NCBI GenBank assembly: GCA_030374805.1
Contig: JARGSG010000117.1
Coordinates: 1-64,000, forward strand
Reading direction: 5' to 3'
Source: Gracilaria gracilis
Taxonomy: Eukaryota; Rhodophyta; Florideophyceae; Gracilariales; Gracilariaceae
DNA length: 64,000 bases
A model generated the notes under the pieces. The model did no database searches. It saw nothing but the letters and a program-made list of their open reading frames with translations, and was not told the DNA's origin. Positions within the stretch are counted from its first letter, which is position 1, and each line of letters begins with the position of its first letter. The translations under genes and the position numbers were made by a program. Positions 12,085 through 21,246 of the stretch are shown here, one piece after another.

Positions 12085-13557
12085 CTATTGTCCTTCCCCC
12101 TCGCTATCGTCCTTTTCACCCATGCTTGACATAGCCTTATCAATCAGCTGCCTGGTACAGGCTAAACGGCGCTCCATGAGAGTCAGAGTAACATTGCCAG
12201 CCCCTGTTTGTGTCGCAGGCTCCCGAGTCCGAATAACATCGATGCTGTTCATAATTTTACCCTCCAGTTCCATCAAAGAAGAAACAGTAGACGCAACCTT
12301 TGTAGCCCGTTCTAGTTCTAATATCCCGGCGTCTGCTGATACTGCGGACGATTTATCCTGAATAACGATAGGCTGTGGCGATGTGCTACTCTCTGCCATT
12401 TTGTTCAAAGCAGCAGCGACAGACTCAATTTCTTCCTGTCTACGTCTCTTCCGTATAGACGTCTGCACCGGTGGAATGGAAGCACGACAAGTGTCAATAT
12501 CATCTATGCCCGCTTCTACTTGTGCACTTGACGGCATAATTCGCACAACTGCATCCAAGCTCGGATGCTTATGGAAAACGCAGTGAATGTAAGCAAGACT
12601 GTCGTCGCCACTCGTGAAGTTCGGGAAGGTATCCGGGTCACCCTGTCCCGACCGATTGTAATTTTCGCATGCAATTGTGTAGGACGACCGCAACTTACCC
12701 CATCTTTGTTTCAACGTCGTCTCGTTTCGCACGTGCGGATGATCAAGAGGATTGAATTCAATAAGTACATCCTCGGTTACACCACAAACGGCGTCAGGAA
12801 TGTCAGGCTTGAAGCTGTGATCGTTGAACAACTCCAAGAACTCGCGAGAGAAAGGGTCGTGGCGCCCAGCATCTAGCTCTGAACGCGATTCAATTCGTTG
12901 GTACATTCTGGAAACAATAGTAGAATGTCTTGCATCCGCAATGACATGGCACAACCATGCCGTTTCATGCTTCGTCCAATTTGGAGCGCGAGATCGTTCT
13001 ACCCCAGTGGCAGCGGCGGATGTGTTGGGGTCTACACACTTGTGCTGTTCCCACAGCTTCGCGAGGTCCAATATGTCCTTGGCACTGCAGATGTTAGCCT
13101 GTTGTTGTCTGTTGGTCAGTACAGATTTCGAACCGGATCCGGAAAGCCCAATTCGACGCAGCGCGGCGGAGAGTATGTGTTGTGTTATTCGAATTGGAGG
13201 GGAAAAGACAGGGGTGGCTGTGTCCGGTATTTGAATGGTTGAATTTGCGGTATTTGATTGTGTGACGGTGTGTTGTGACGCGGAGGATGATAGTGATCGT
13301 TGCGCGCTTGCTAATGGGAGCAAACGGTTTTGGGCAGGATTGGTAGCGAAAAAAGGAGGAAGTTCTCCAGAGGACGTCATTGATTGTTGCAGAGTGACTG
13401 TCGGAAGAGGAGTAGCGTGCACGGGAGTGGAAGATGGAGACAGGCGGTTTCGCCTAGATGGAGATCCGCCATCAATATTGGCGTTCTGCATGTCCCGATT
13501 TGATGTTGTATGGCAGGCGGGTGGTGTCGAAGAATGGAGATACAGCAAGCCATACAC
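12085..13557 (-). CDS. Harbinger-associated Myb/SANT-like DNA-binding protein
   Basis: Intact 490-residue ORF, convergent with the transposase. N-terminal third is Ser/Thr/Pro-rich and low complexity. A Myb/SANT-like trihelix begins near APNWTKHETAWLCHVIADAR (about residues 195-215) and runs through the TLKQRWGKLRSSY helix (about 283-295). The C-terminal part has a charged KRRRQEEIE stretch and helical segments. In characterised PIF/Harbinger elements the second gene encodes such a protein, needed with the transposase for nuclear import and end binding (family knowledge). Unlike its partner it has no disabling mutation, so it could still support trans-mobilisation if another transposase source exists. 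Confidence 0.85.
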   Translation of the reverse strand: MYGLLYLHSSTPPACHTTSNRDMQNANIDGGSPSRRNRLSPSSTPVHATPLPTVTLQQSMTSSGELPPFFATNPAQNRLLPLASAQRSLSSSASQHTVTQSNTANSTIQIPDTATPVFSPPIRITQHILSAALRRIGLSGSGSKSVLTNRQQQANICSAKDILDLAKLWEQHKCVDPNTSAAATGVERSRAPNWTKHETAWLCHVIADARHSTIVSRMYQRIESRSELDAGRHDPFSREFLELFNDHSFKPDIPDAVCGVTEDVLIEFNPLDHPHVRNETTLKQRWGKLRSSYTIACENYNRSGQGDPDTFPNFTSGDDSLAYIHCVFHKHPSLDAVVRIMPSSAQVEAGIDDIDTCRASIPPVQTSIRKRRRQEEIESVAAALNKMAESSTSPQPIVIQDKSSAVSADAGILELERATKVASTVSSLMELEGKIMNSIDVIRTREPATQTGAGNVTLTLMERRLACTRQLIDKAMSSMGEKDDSEGEGQ

Positions 13558-13677
13558 TATGGGACTTGCAGAGGGGTAGTCTGCAAGTCACACAATGTTG
13601 CAACGGTTTGTTTTAGATATGGCCACTCATGTGTTGCCACGTCAAGAAAACATTTTCATATACTATTTCCATACACT

Positions 13678-13700
13678 AAAAAAAAGTATTGGAACGACCC
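13678..13700 (-). repeat. Right terminal inverted repeat of the Harbinger element
   Basis: Perfect 23-bp inverted copy of 10142-10164, followed by target duplication TTA at 13701-13703. Confidence 0.95.
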
Positions 13701-13703
13701 TTA

Positions 13704-14050
13704 CTTTGGCAAGGTGACGAAGTCATGCGCAGCTACGAGCCATATACACAGATAATCGTCGCATATCAAAGGGCTGTATCGTCGTCAGGTTCAGTTGTAG
13801 CCAACGGTTTACATGCCCAAGAAAGGTGGGCCATGGTGCCTGAAAGATGACAGTGTAATGTACCTACTAGATTACAATGCAGCGACTACGGAGTGACGAG
13901 GGACAAATCACTTGCACCTGATGATCTGGCGCTCAGCCCACGCCCACGCCCACGCCCACGCCCAACCTGTGCCACTTCTCAAGCGCTTTTGCGTTTGGCA
14001 ACGCCGCGCAGCACGGCAAGTAGCATAGCGCATTCGGCACCCTCAAGGTA
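13704..14050. other. Intergenic with short CCCACG hexamer repeat
   Basis: No gene seen. A run of about four CCCACG hexamers lies at 13937-13964. Confidence 0.6.
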
Positions 14051-14518
14051 TCATGACGTGTTTGCGTGGAATGACGGAAACAGCTGCACGCTGTTGTACC
14101 ACAGCTGCTGACGAGCGATGTCAGCGCGTTGCACTTTGATGCCTGCAATCAACTGCACGGTCTTCACTATTTCCGCGGGCTCGTTCCTTTGCTGCGCGAC
14201 CGCAGCAAGCGCAGGCGCGTCGCTCTCCAGCAGCAACCGTTCCAGCGCCACTTGCCGCACGAGCTTCACCTTCGAATTCGACCGCGCAATGCTCGGCGGG
14301 ATGGAGAAGTACAGACGGTCCGCCATCCGCTTCAACGCGTTCACAGCATGTATGGCGCGCCCGTCGAAAGCGTGCATGATGGCCGTCAGCGGCGCTTGCG
14401 CGTTCGCTTCGAAGATTTGAGTGAGCGCATGGTGCCCGGCGCTGCGACTGTGCACGCTGAGTGGCAACCCGCTCTGTTGACCCAGCTGCAGTAAGCTACC
14501 AAACGTGCTGCGTTGAAG
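14051..14518 (-). pseudogene. TatD-family metal-dependent DNase, C-terminal fragment
   Basis: About 155 codons with strong TatD signatures in order: GLPLSVHSRSAG (metal-ligand His), MHAFDG, YFSIPPSIARS, LERLLLESDAP (Glu/Asp near the active site), NEPAEIV, then the C-terminal IAGIK helix. The end at 14051 is natural for the family. The frame is closed by TAG at 14519-14521, and I see no N-terminal half (the usual metal-binding DxHxH start) on this strand nearby, so only about half of a typical 260-300-residue protein is present. Codon use is GC-rich. It is either a 5'-truncated relic or the last exon of a gene whose earlier exons I cannot find. Confidence 0.75.
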
Positions 14519-15088
14519 CTACAACCAACTCCCGTGCTGCAGCCGTTTTGGAGTTCCTCAGCACTCCGCAATCCTTCAACGGACGCCTAATTCCGAAGGT
14601 GTTTAGACGTGTACTCACCGACAGCTTGTTTAAGGATGTTGTTGCGGTACTGCCAGATAATCCGAGTGTCGAACTTACGAACGAGAGCGGCCCATTTTCC
14701 GGGCGCTTTTCGTATATGCATGGGTCTAATCTTGAAACCCCCTGCCTTTACAGCCTTTATCGCTTTTTCAAAGAAAATGCGAGTATATTATAAGGCCAAT
14801 GTTGTATTGTGAAGGAACTCACCGTGATCGACAGGTTCAGGTCATTCAACAAGAAATTCGGGATGCGACCTCCCAATGGTTTCCAAAACCTTGATGGGCG
14901 GAGTGGCGATCATATGTAAAATGCGTTTTTTTGTCACGTGTTGGCAGCACTTTCAGAGTCTGAAATTCAGACCAACTTTTTGCATGAATGCGAAATCCGT
15001 TTTGGCGTCTGTTTGGAATCTGCTGGTGTAGTCAACCTCACCAGAGCTTCGTATTCAACACAGGACGTACAGCACTTATCACTTCACC
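14519..15088. other. Intergenic, no supported gene
   Basis: Short open frames only. No homology or splice pattern recognised. Base composition shifts from GC-rich (TatD relic side) to AT-richer toward the Uma2 gene. Confidence 0.5.
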
Positions 15089-16294
15089 ATGGAACCTTGC
15101 TCATCTCCAGAGCCTCCGGCTCTAACGCCTTCGAATAACACCTCACCCTTGTCGTTCCCACATCATAACCGTGAGCGCAATAATAGTACCCGTAGCTCAG
15201 GTTCACTTCCTTCGCTTTCCTCGTGGAGATATCTTCACGGAAAGCCTTGCACTATCGAAGAGTACCTCGACCTCTCCGTTCCAGATTGTGGTAAATACGA
15301 TCTCATCGAAGGAAGGCTTGTAACGCATGAAATGCCTGATTCTGATCATGATGATCTCAGCAACGCTTACAAAGAGGCGTACGAAGAAAGTGGGGAACCA
15401 GGTGAGAGAGCTTACGTAGATGCATCCATTGCAATTCCGAAAAGAACATCGGCATCTTCACCACCAAGATTCAATTACCGCACACCAGACTTTTCGGTTG
15501 GGATTAAATCATCTACCACTGAGCCGCAAGAAGACGAATTTCCGTCCAGAAGTGTGACATGGAAACCAGGCAACCCTCCGAGACTTATCTCAGAATTTAC
15601 TAGCTATAACAAATCTACCGATTTGAACGACAAAACAGAGGAATACGCAAAAGCTGGTGTTTCCAGATATATGATAGTGGAAAGGGACAAAAGTCATGTA
15701 GGCACCGACCACCACAACCCAATGGTTCACTATGGGCGATTGCGAGGAGAATCATACAGTTTTACTACCAATGATAAGCATTCCACAGATCCAGTTGGAT
15801 CTCCAGGTCCTCTACACCATACGGCCGAAACGCTGCTCAATCCAGCAAGTTTGACGAAAATAATTGAGAGCAAGAGACTAAGAAAAGAGCTCGAACGTCA
15901 GCAGGATCGGAACAAACGTGCAATTGCGAAACGGAAGCAGGACGAAGCTGACAAGCAACGGAAGGAGTCTGAAGAGCGAGAGAGGCGAGAGAAAGAGAAA
16001 CGAAAGAAGGCTGAAGAGCGGGAGAGACGGGAAAAGGAGGAAAGAAAGATGGCTGAGGAGCGAGAGAGACGGGAAAAGGAGCAACGAAAGAAGGCTGAGG
16101 AGCAACGAAAGAAGGCTGAGGAGCAACGAAAGAAGGCTGAGGAGCGCGCTGTGGTGGAGAAGCGAAAAAGAAGGAAAGAAAAGCACAAGAACAGTTCGTT
16201 GAAGGCTGGATTGAAGGCATTAGGCGAGCCAGTCAGCGACACTAGCTCAGACAGTAGTAGTAGTTTTCCGCCGCGCAAGAACTCCCGAAGATAG
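15089..16294 (+). CDS. Uma2-family (PD-(D/E)XK nuclease-like) protein with charged coiled-coil tail
   Basis: Intact 401-residue ORF, ATG in a strong context (CACCATGG). Residues about 50-240 match the Uma2/DUF820 restriction-endonuclease-like fold: CTIEEYLDL and YDLIEGRLV at the start, then the catalytic-type Asp in YRTPDFSVG, Glu in PRLISEFTS and Lys in LNDKTEEYAKAGV with VSRYMIVE following. The C-terminal third (about 255-365) is an extreme Glu/Arg/Lys/Gln repeat (EERERREKE, EEQRKKAEEQ blocks), a long charged helix, then a Ser-rich end. Uma2 proteins are most abundant in cyanobacteria and often also carry a C-terminal helical tail (family knowledge), so a bacterial or plastid-derived origin is plausible. 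Function of Uma2 is not established; a nuclease role is inferred from the fold. Confidence 0.85.
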   Translation: MEPCSSPEPPALTPSNNTSPLSFPHHNRERNNSTRSSGSLPSLSSWRYLHGKPCTIEEYLDLSVPDCGKYDLIEGRLVTHEMPDSDHDDLSNAYKEAYEESGEPGERAYVDASIAIPKRTSASSPPRFNYRTPDFSVGIKSSTTEPQEDEFPSRSVTWKPGNPPRLISEFTSYNKSTDLNDKTEEYAKAGVSRYMIVERDKSHVGTDHHNPMVHYGRLRGESYSFTTNDKHSTDPVGSPGPLHHTAETLLNPASLTKIIESKRLRKELERQQDRNKRAIAKRKQDEADKQRKESEERERREKEKRKKAEERERREKEERKMAEERERREKEQRKKAEEQRKKAEEQRKKAEERAVVEKRKRRKEKHKNSSLKAGLKALGEPVSDTSSDSSSSFPPRKNSRR

Positions 16295-16317
16295 TTTGGG
16301 GTATTTCGTGAGAGTTT

Positions 16318-16901
16318 ATGCAATGGTCTCGAAGCACCAACATGTGGTATGTCCCATTTCAATGTTCTTATTCAGAATTTGCCACCGAGCGTGATCTGTT
16401 TCTGATGAGCTATAGTTCGGAGTGCATACTCTCTTCCGAAGATGCTCGTCTCCTGCTAAACCATTTCACCTCTTACAAACTTCGTGCGCTACTGAGCTTT
16501 TTGTCCCAAGTCATCACCTCATCCGCTTCTACGCTTATGATCCCGATTCCAACTCATTTCCTTCCTCTGAAACCTTTGCTCTGCCTCTTCCTCTCGTACA
16601 GCTAAACCCTAATGCTGAAGAATTTGTGCCACATGAACCCATGCCAGCTTTCTTTCACCACCGAAAAGAAACTCTGGAGCAAAGCAATGCTTCTCGGCCT
16701 CTTGGTTTCGTACAGCTAAACCCTAATGCTCAAGAATTTGTACCACATGCACCACCGCCAGCTTTTCTTCACTCAACAAAAGCAACCCTGGGACAGGACA
16801 ATGCTTCTCGTCCATTTTACCACCACGCGAAAGAGAGGGCGCACTTACCTCCGCCACAGGCGCATGTCTGTGACGAAAACATGGTTCGGCCTCGAGCATA
16901 A
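16318..16901 (+). CDS. PAM2-motif protein (poly(A)-binding-protein interactor), one frame break
   Basis: Two near-identical PAM2 motifs, VQLNPNAEEFVP (about 16597) and VQLNPNAQEFVP (about 16711), match the consensus LNxxAxEFxP that docks on the MLLE domain of cytoplasmic poly(A)-binding protein. They sit in a 114-bp (38-residue) tandem duplication. The motif frame has no ATG of its own. An upstream frame from ATG 16318 encodes a coding-like stretch (SSEDARLLLNHF, YKLRALLSFLSQV) and would join by a one-base shift near 16510-16520. No other domain recognised. It starts only 23 bp after the Uma2 stop on the same strand, unusually close for separate eukaryotic genes, so one longer transcript or a damaged single gene is possible. 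Confidence 0.6.
16595..16820 (+). repeat. Tandem duplication carrying the PAM2 motif (114-bp unit)
   Basis: The units beginning CGTACAGCTAAACCC at 16595 and 16709 are mostly identical. Each encodes PAM2 plus a PAF-H-K-TL-Q-NASRP tail. Confidence 0.85.
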
Positions 16902-17718
16902 CTTCTCCGCTGAGTCGATGTACTAGCCTGCAAATGTGCTCCAGGAGTGGTTCGAGCGCAGGGTACTGCCACAAATGAAGTAACTTCCCTCATTCGGCTT
17001 GAGAAATATGGGTCAACGTCCATCAGCAGCGGGAATGCAATATAACGTTGCTCCTTACCAGATATCCCAAACGCTTCTGCTCCACCGCGTCCAAATCTTG
17101 GTCCCACCACAATGCCATGCACGCTCTCCATTGGCTTTCAATGAGATACAAAGCTAGTGCTAGCGCTAACGAGGATAAGCCTGCTAGCCCTGAAACTCAT
17201 TCAAGCGGTATCGCCACTGGAGAGGTGAGGATGAACGGTGTGGTTGTCGTGACTGCAGGGGACTGCATATGAACGCTGTCGCAGTATCAAGGGTATGCAG
17301 GTGTCGATGGAGATCCGAGCTCAATTTTAATATTCGTGCGCCTGCGAATCCGGGGCAGATGTTTCCAGTTCTATCTTCTGTTTTTGTAGCCCTTGCCCAT
17401 CCACCTGGGCCTAGGCTAACTTGACCTTTCAACTGAAACTGAGATGGAGCGAGTACTCTGCAGTGACGCAGTACAGCTTCCGCAGTTGGTAAACAAGCTC
17501 ATATTTCGAGATGAAGAACCGAACTCCACCTCTTGGAAACCGTAGTGAAGTACGAGCATCCCGATGCGTTCTGATTTCGATATGAGTATCTGCAAGAGGC
17601 GTCTGTCTACTTGGCATATTCCGAGTGAAGAAATCTGTACCCTTGTAGATGCGCGAACACCCTATTATGGGTCTTGCAGACTACGAACGATCAATCGAGA
17701 GACTAATATAAATGGCGT
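16902..17718. other. Intergenic, no supported gene
   Basis: Only short open frames on either strand. No homology or repeat recognised. Confidence 0.5.
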
Positions 17719-17936
17719 TTGTCGATCCAAGAGCTAATATACCGATCAAGTAGTAAAACGCACTATCTTGTGCACGGCTCAATCATACGCGAAGCCTATG
17801 ATGAAGATCATGATGACGTTGACTTCTTCCGTATCGATTCGTTACTCAGAAGAAAGGCAACAGTTGGAACGAAGAAAGTATCCGGGTATTGGCATCGATT
17901 CGCCAATTACATTCCCAAAAACAGAGCTATGGATCT
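17719..17936 (+). other. Unrecognised coding-like fragment, cut by the WD40 relic
   Basis: An AT-rich, acidic coding-like stretch (YDEDHDDVDFFRIDSL, then in another frame PGIGIDSPITFPKTE) stops abruptly where GC-rich antisense WD40 sequence begins at about 17937. It looks like the remnant of a gene interrupted by or fused to the next segment. No family recognised. Confidence 0.3.
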
Positions 17937-18257
17937 CTACGTTCTGCGAAGTCTACAATCCGACGCCACGCATGTGCCGTCAGCAGAAATGGCCACGCAC
18001 GTGACCCAACTCTGGTGGCCGCTCAGCGCGTCGCCAACGGCGGAGCCGCGCTCCGTGTCCCACACGCGCACCTCCGTGTTCGACGCCGTCGCGGCGCGCG
18101 CCCCGTCCGCATTCATCGCCACGCATGACACGAAGTACCCGTGGCCGCGCAGCGGCTCGCCGACGGCGCACGCACTTTCCACGTCCCACACTCGAACCGC
18201 CTGGTCTGAACTGCCGGACACGAGCCGCCGTCCGTCCGCGCTGAACGAAACAGGGAG
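17937..18257 (-). pseudogene. WD40-repeat fragment
   Basis: About 107 codons covering two and a half WD40 blades: FSADGRRLVSGSSD, QAVRVWDVESACAVGEPL-RGH, VSCVAMNADGARAATAS, EVRVWDTERGSAVGDALSGH, VTCVAISADGTCVAS. The GH...WD periodicity is clear, and the style (VGEPLxGH) resembles NACHT/NB-ARC-type WD40 proteins. Both ends stop without the rest of a propeller (usually seven blades), and no start codon fits, so it is a fragment. It is markedly GC-richer than its neighbours. Confidence 0.75.
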
Positions 18258-18292
18258 GTGCGGGATAACCGATTAACTTATGTTTCATTTAA

Positions 18293-19186
18293 TTAATAAA
18301 TTTCAAATTCAACCTTCTTTGGAACCAATCCATACGTTTCGACCTTTGCACGCATTTCAACATACACTGCTTTGGCCGATGATTCCCCCCAGCCCAAGAA
18401 GTGCTCTCCGTAGATATGCGTCTCTACAGCATAGGATAATGTAATAGAAGCTCTTGAAACCAAAACATCGGTGCTCTTCTCGCGCATGTTCTTGTAGAAA
18501 TTTTCAAACTTTGCAAGTTTAGGATGATAGTCTTCGATAGGTTCTTTCGCGTTTTCGCTTAACCACTTTCTTTGCAAAACACTAACATCAGTGAAGACCG
18601 TCGGCCACTGGCAATCCATGAGCAGTACTCTTCCATTAGATGTAACATGCAGCGTTATAGAATCACTGTCCACACCTGTTGGAAGTAGAATTGCGACAGA
18701 ACTTCTCTTCGTCGACGTCCGCGCCTCTTCCCATTCCGAAACTGAAAACATAGGCATGAACGTCTTATCAAAGTAGTTACTACCACCATCCAACTCTTCA
18801 CCAGAACTGCAATCGTCCTCCACTTCTTCAGCCATATCATCGAACGCCCGTTTCGTCGGCGTAATTTTCACCCCATCATTCGAACATCGGGCGCCCATCT
18901 CATTTGTCGCATTAAGTTTGTCGTCATCTGGGATAGAGTTAGTGTCGCATATCTAGAATAATATAGGTGCAGCGAACGTACCTCGTGGTAGATTCAGACT
19001 CTCTCGTACCCTATTATAGGCGTTGCGAAAGTTGTCCAGTTTGTACTGGCTAAAGACATCTTCCAACTGATGCACGTATTTGGGAGATTCATCTCCGGTA
19101 AGAACCTTTGTTTCGAACAGATGTCGTAGGCGCTGAACTGCAGGAGCACTTTCGGAAAGCTTCGGTAATCGTTTGCCCGGGGCCAT
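18293..19186 (-). CDS. Two-exon orphan gene, 279 residues
   Basis: Exon 1 is 19186-18982 and exon 2 is 18927-18293. The 54-bp intron 18928-18981 has GTACGT, branch-like CACTAAC (18938-18944) and CCCAG, in phase 1. The joined frame is exactly 840 nt and ends in TAA. N-terminus is basic/helical (VQRLRHLFETKVLTG, LEDVFSQYKLDNF), the middle is acidic (EEVEDDCSSGEELDGG), and the C-terminal half is compact and alpha/beta-like (ILLPTGVDSDSITLHV, FENFYKNMREK, AVYVEMRAKVETYG). I do not recognise the family. Intact frame, clean splice signals and a good ATG make it one of the most convincing live genes here. Confidence 0.75.
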
Positions 19187-20164
19187 TGTGCTTGTTGCAT
19201 AACAAGCTGTTCGACATCGAAGCGCGAGACTGCTACACTACTATCTCTTTTGGCGATCTAAAATCTAGTAACGAACTGTAAGGTATAAATTTCCATTAAA
19301 ATTAATATAATTATTCTAGTTCCAGATAGGTGTGTTTGATCTTCTATAATCGATCACGGAAACGTGTGATCGATTTTTTTGTTTTGATCGCCCGATCACG
19401 AGCACTTTCGCTTAGTCTTATTCTATATGTGGCCAAATAGGGAACAACGTTTTGCTTAACCTTGCTGAACGGCATAATATAAAGGAATATATTGCATATA
19501 CAGTCTATAATCGCCGCAACAAAAGGACCGATTCCTGCTTTGATCGACTATCAGAGTCGTTTTGATAGGTCGATCACACTATTTTGTGATCCGTTTCATT
19601 TACATACGAACCAATGAAATTGTAGCACATATGTGTAAGGAAGCACATTTCAAAATTGTGCTTTGTGTGTGAACGTTAACGCCTTGTAATCGGCTTTGGG
19701 TTGTATGAACGTTCGAATTTGAATGACGTTTGAAATTTCATATCGAAACGGGCAAAAGGTTGAACAACGGAAAAATTTAAAATCGAAAATTAAAAATGTT
19801 TTATTATCATATGCAACATCGCTGTACATGGGTGCAGTACAGAGGGCTGTCCGCAAATGGGTCGAGCGCCGAGCCTCTATGGCTTTCAAAGTGCCGCATG
19901 CGGCATCCTTAGGCCGCGTTGTTCCCCATCTGAGGTTAACGATCTTCGCTTCCGCGCTGTTTTTGATGTGCGCTGTCCTCCTTATCGGAGATATGGAATG
20001 AAATACACGGCGATATTCCCCCAAAAAGCGAGGCAAAACATTTATTGTGGTCTCTAATGTTTCTAAGACTATACTATTCGGAAAGCGGGCTCTAGGCTCT
20101 CGCCGGCTGCGACGAGAAGTGCTTCAGAAAGTGAGTTTGGACATTGCTAGAAGCGCTGGCTAGT
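19187..20164. other. Intergenic with clustered GATCAC/GTGATC motifs
   Basis: AT-rich, no supported ORF. Between about 19340 and 19600 the hexamer GATCAC or its complement recurs. One pair forms a CGATCAC/GTGATCG stem around 19350-19373 followed by a T-run. Possibly regulatory for the divergent gene, unproven. Confidence 0.4.
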
Positions 20165-20734
20165 ATGGAAGTGGTACGTTCGTAATTTCTTTCTTTTCTA
20201 GCGCTTTAGGACACTAACGGCGCAAAGATTTTCTGGCGAGCACGCTTGGCGGGACTCGAGTTTTCGAGGTACAAGGCCTCTGTCGATGGTACGGATTGTC
20301 GTATATTGAAGCCCTCTCTATTTGAGAGGAAATGGTATAGCCACAAGTTTAATGGGCCTGGCGTTCGCTACGAGGTGGGCGTTGGTATAGACTCTGGATC
20401 CATAGTATGGGTACACGGTCGTTTTCCCTGTGGGACGCACACAGATTTGATAATTTATCGTCTACGTTTGAAGTCTTCTGTAGGAAACGGGGAGATGTTA
20501 TTGGCAGACGGGGTTTATCTGAACACAACGACGAGCTATACTACGTCGGAAGCTGTTTCAGCCTATTTCGGATGGATTCGTTCTCGTTACGAAGCCATCA
20601 ATAAGCGAATCAAACAGTTTCAGTGTCTGTCTCGTCCATTAAGGCATCATCCCAAGAAACACAGTGTTGTGTTCTACGCTTGCGCCAACATCACGCAAGT
20701 TCTGATGACAACGGAGCCTGTGTTTGCGGGATAA
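20165..20734 (+). CDS. DDE superfamily transposase, catalytic domain (HARBI1/IS5-like group)
   Basis: Main exon 20228-20734 encodes a DDE nuclease domain: first Asp in SVDGTDCRI, followed by FERKWYSHKFNGPGVRYEVGV, WVHGRFPCG and DLIIYR; second Asp in LLADGVY; Glu in RSRYEAINKRIKQF; then LRHHPKKHSVVFYA. All three acidic residues are present. A possible 54-bp intron 20174-20227 (GTACGT...CACTAAC...AAAG) would join an ATG at 20165 in phase 0. The usual N-terminal helical region of about 100 residues is not seen, and no flanking inverted repeats were found, so it is probably a 5'-truncated copy. It is unrelated in detail to the Harbinger element at 10-13.7 kb. Confidence 0.75.
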
Positions 20735-20945
20735 GATATGAGCCGAATAAACTGAAGCAGCTTTTTGCCGAGACTTGCCATTGTCGCAATGCGTAGGCGT
20801 ATTCGCCCAAAATCGGTTTTTCCCGCAGCTCCCAGCCCGCACCGAGCTGTTGTGCCCGCGCAGCGCCTCAGGCAGTAGCGCGCCGCTCTCGCCGTAAACT
20901 TTAGATATGGGGACGTGATGCTTTCCGAATGCTCATGGGCAACAC
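20735..20945. other. Short intergenic gap
   Basis: Nothing recognised between the DDE transposase and the CACGTG cluster upstream of EIF2B3. Confidence 0.5.
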
Positions 20946-20995
20946 ACCACGTGCACACGTGCACACGTGGTACAGAAACACACACACCACGTGTG
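20946..20995 (+). promoter_or_regulatory. Four CACGTG (G-box/E-box) motifs at multiples of 8 bp
   Basis: CACGTG begins at 20948, 20956, 20964 and 20988, i.e. spacings of 8, 8 and 24 bp, about 260-300 bp upstream of the EIF2B3 ATG. CACGTG is the core site for bHLH/bZIP regulators in many eukaryotes. A regulatory role here is inferred. A CA-rich simple repeat could also create such boxes by chance. Confidence 0.5.
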
Positions 20996-21021
20996 GCTGC
21001 CGGGCACGGAATCCGTACTTG

Positions 21022-21050
21022 AAGTTGCATCCGTGCCACGGATGCAACTT
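21022..21050. repeat. Perfect 14-bp inverted repeat with one-base centre
   Basis: Arms AAGTTGCATCCGTG and CACGGATGCAACTT around a single C. It would form a tight cruciform or hairpin in the 5' region of EIF2B3. Confidence 0.85.
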
Positions 21051-21090
21051 GAGGTTGCCACACCCTTCGTTGGTCCGCCCCGTCGGTGGC

Positions 21091-21195
21091 GCAGCAGCAG
21101 CAGCTGCAGCAGCAGCAGCAGCAGCAGCTGCAGCAGCAGCAGCTGCAGCAGCAGCAGCAGCAGCAGCAGCAGCTGCAGCAGCAGCAGCAGCAGCT

Positions 21196-21236
<41 letters not shown>

Positions 21237-21246
21237 GGCAGCCGCC
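21091..21246 (+). repeat. (GCA)n trinucleotide repeat, 52 codons directly before the EIF2B3 ATG
   Basis: 156 bp of GCN triplets, in frame with and abutting the ATG at 21247. In that frame it reads Ala throughout except one Thr (ACA). Interruptions are GCT, GCG and GCC, silent only in this frame. The frame stays open upstream to an ATG at 20929, so a poly-Ala N-terminal extension is formally possible. Confidence 0.9.

Larger units (their letters stand above)
10142..13700. mobile_element. Complete PIF/Harbinger DNA transposon (3559 bp)
   Basis: Both ends carry the same 23-bp perfect terminal inverted repeat, starting GGGTCGTTCCAATAC and followed by a T8 run. Weaker similarity continues inward (TATGGAAA and ATATG blocks). 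The element is flanked by a 3-bp direct duplication TTA (10139-10141 and 13701-13703), the classic PIF/Harbinger target site. Inside are the two genes expected of the superfamily: a DDE transposase on + (10778-11998) and a Myb/SANT-like partner on - (12085-13557), convergently arranged. The transposase is interrupted by one stop. Perfect ends and an intact partner suggest a recent insertion. Confidence 0.95.
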
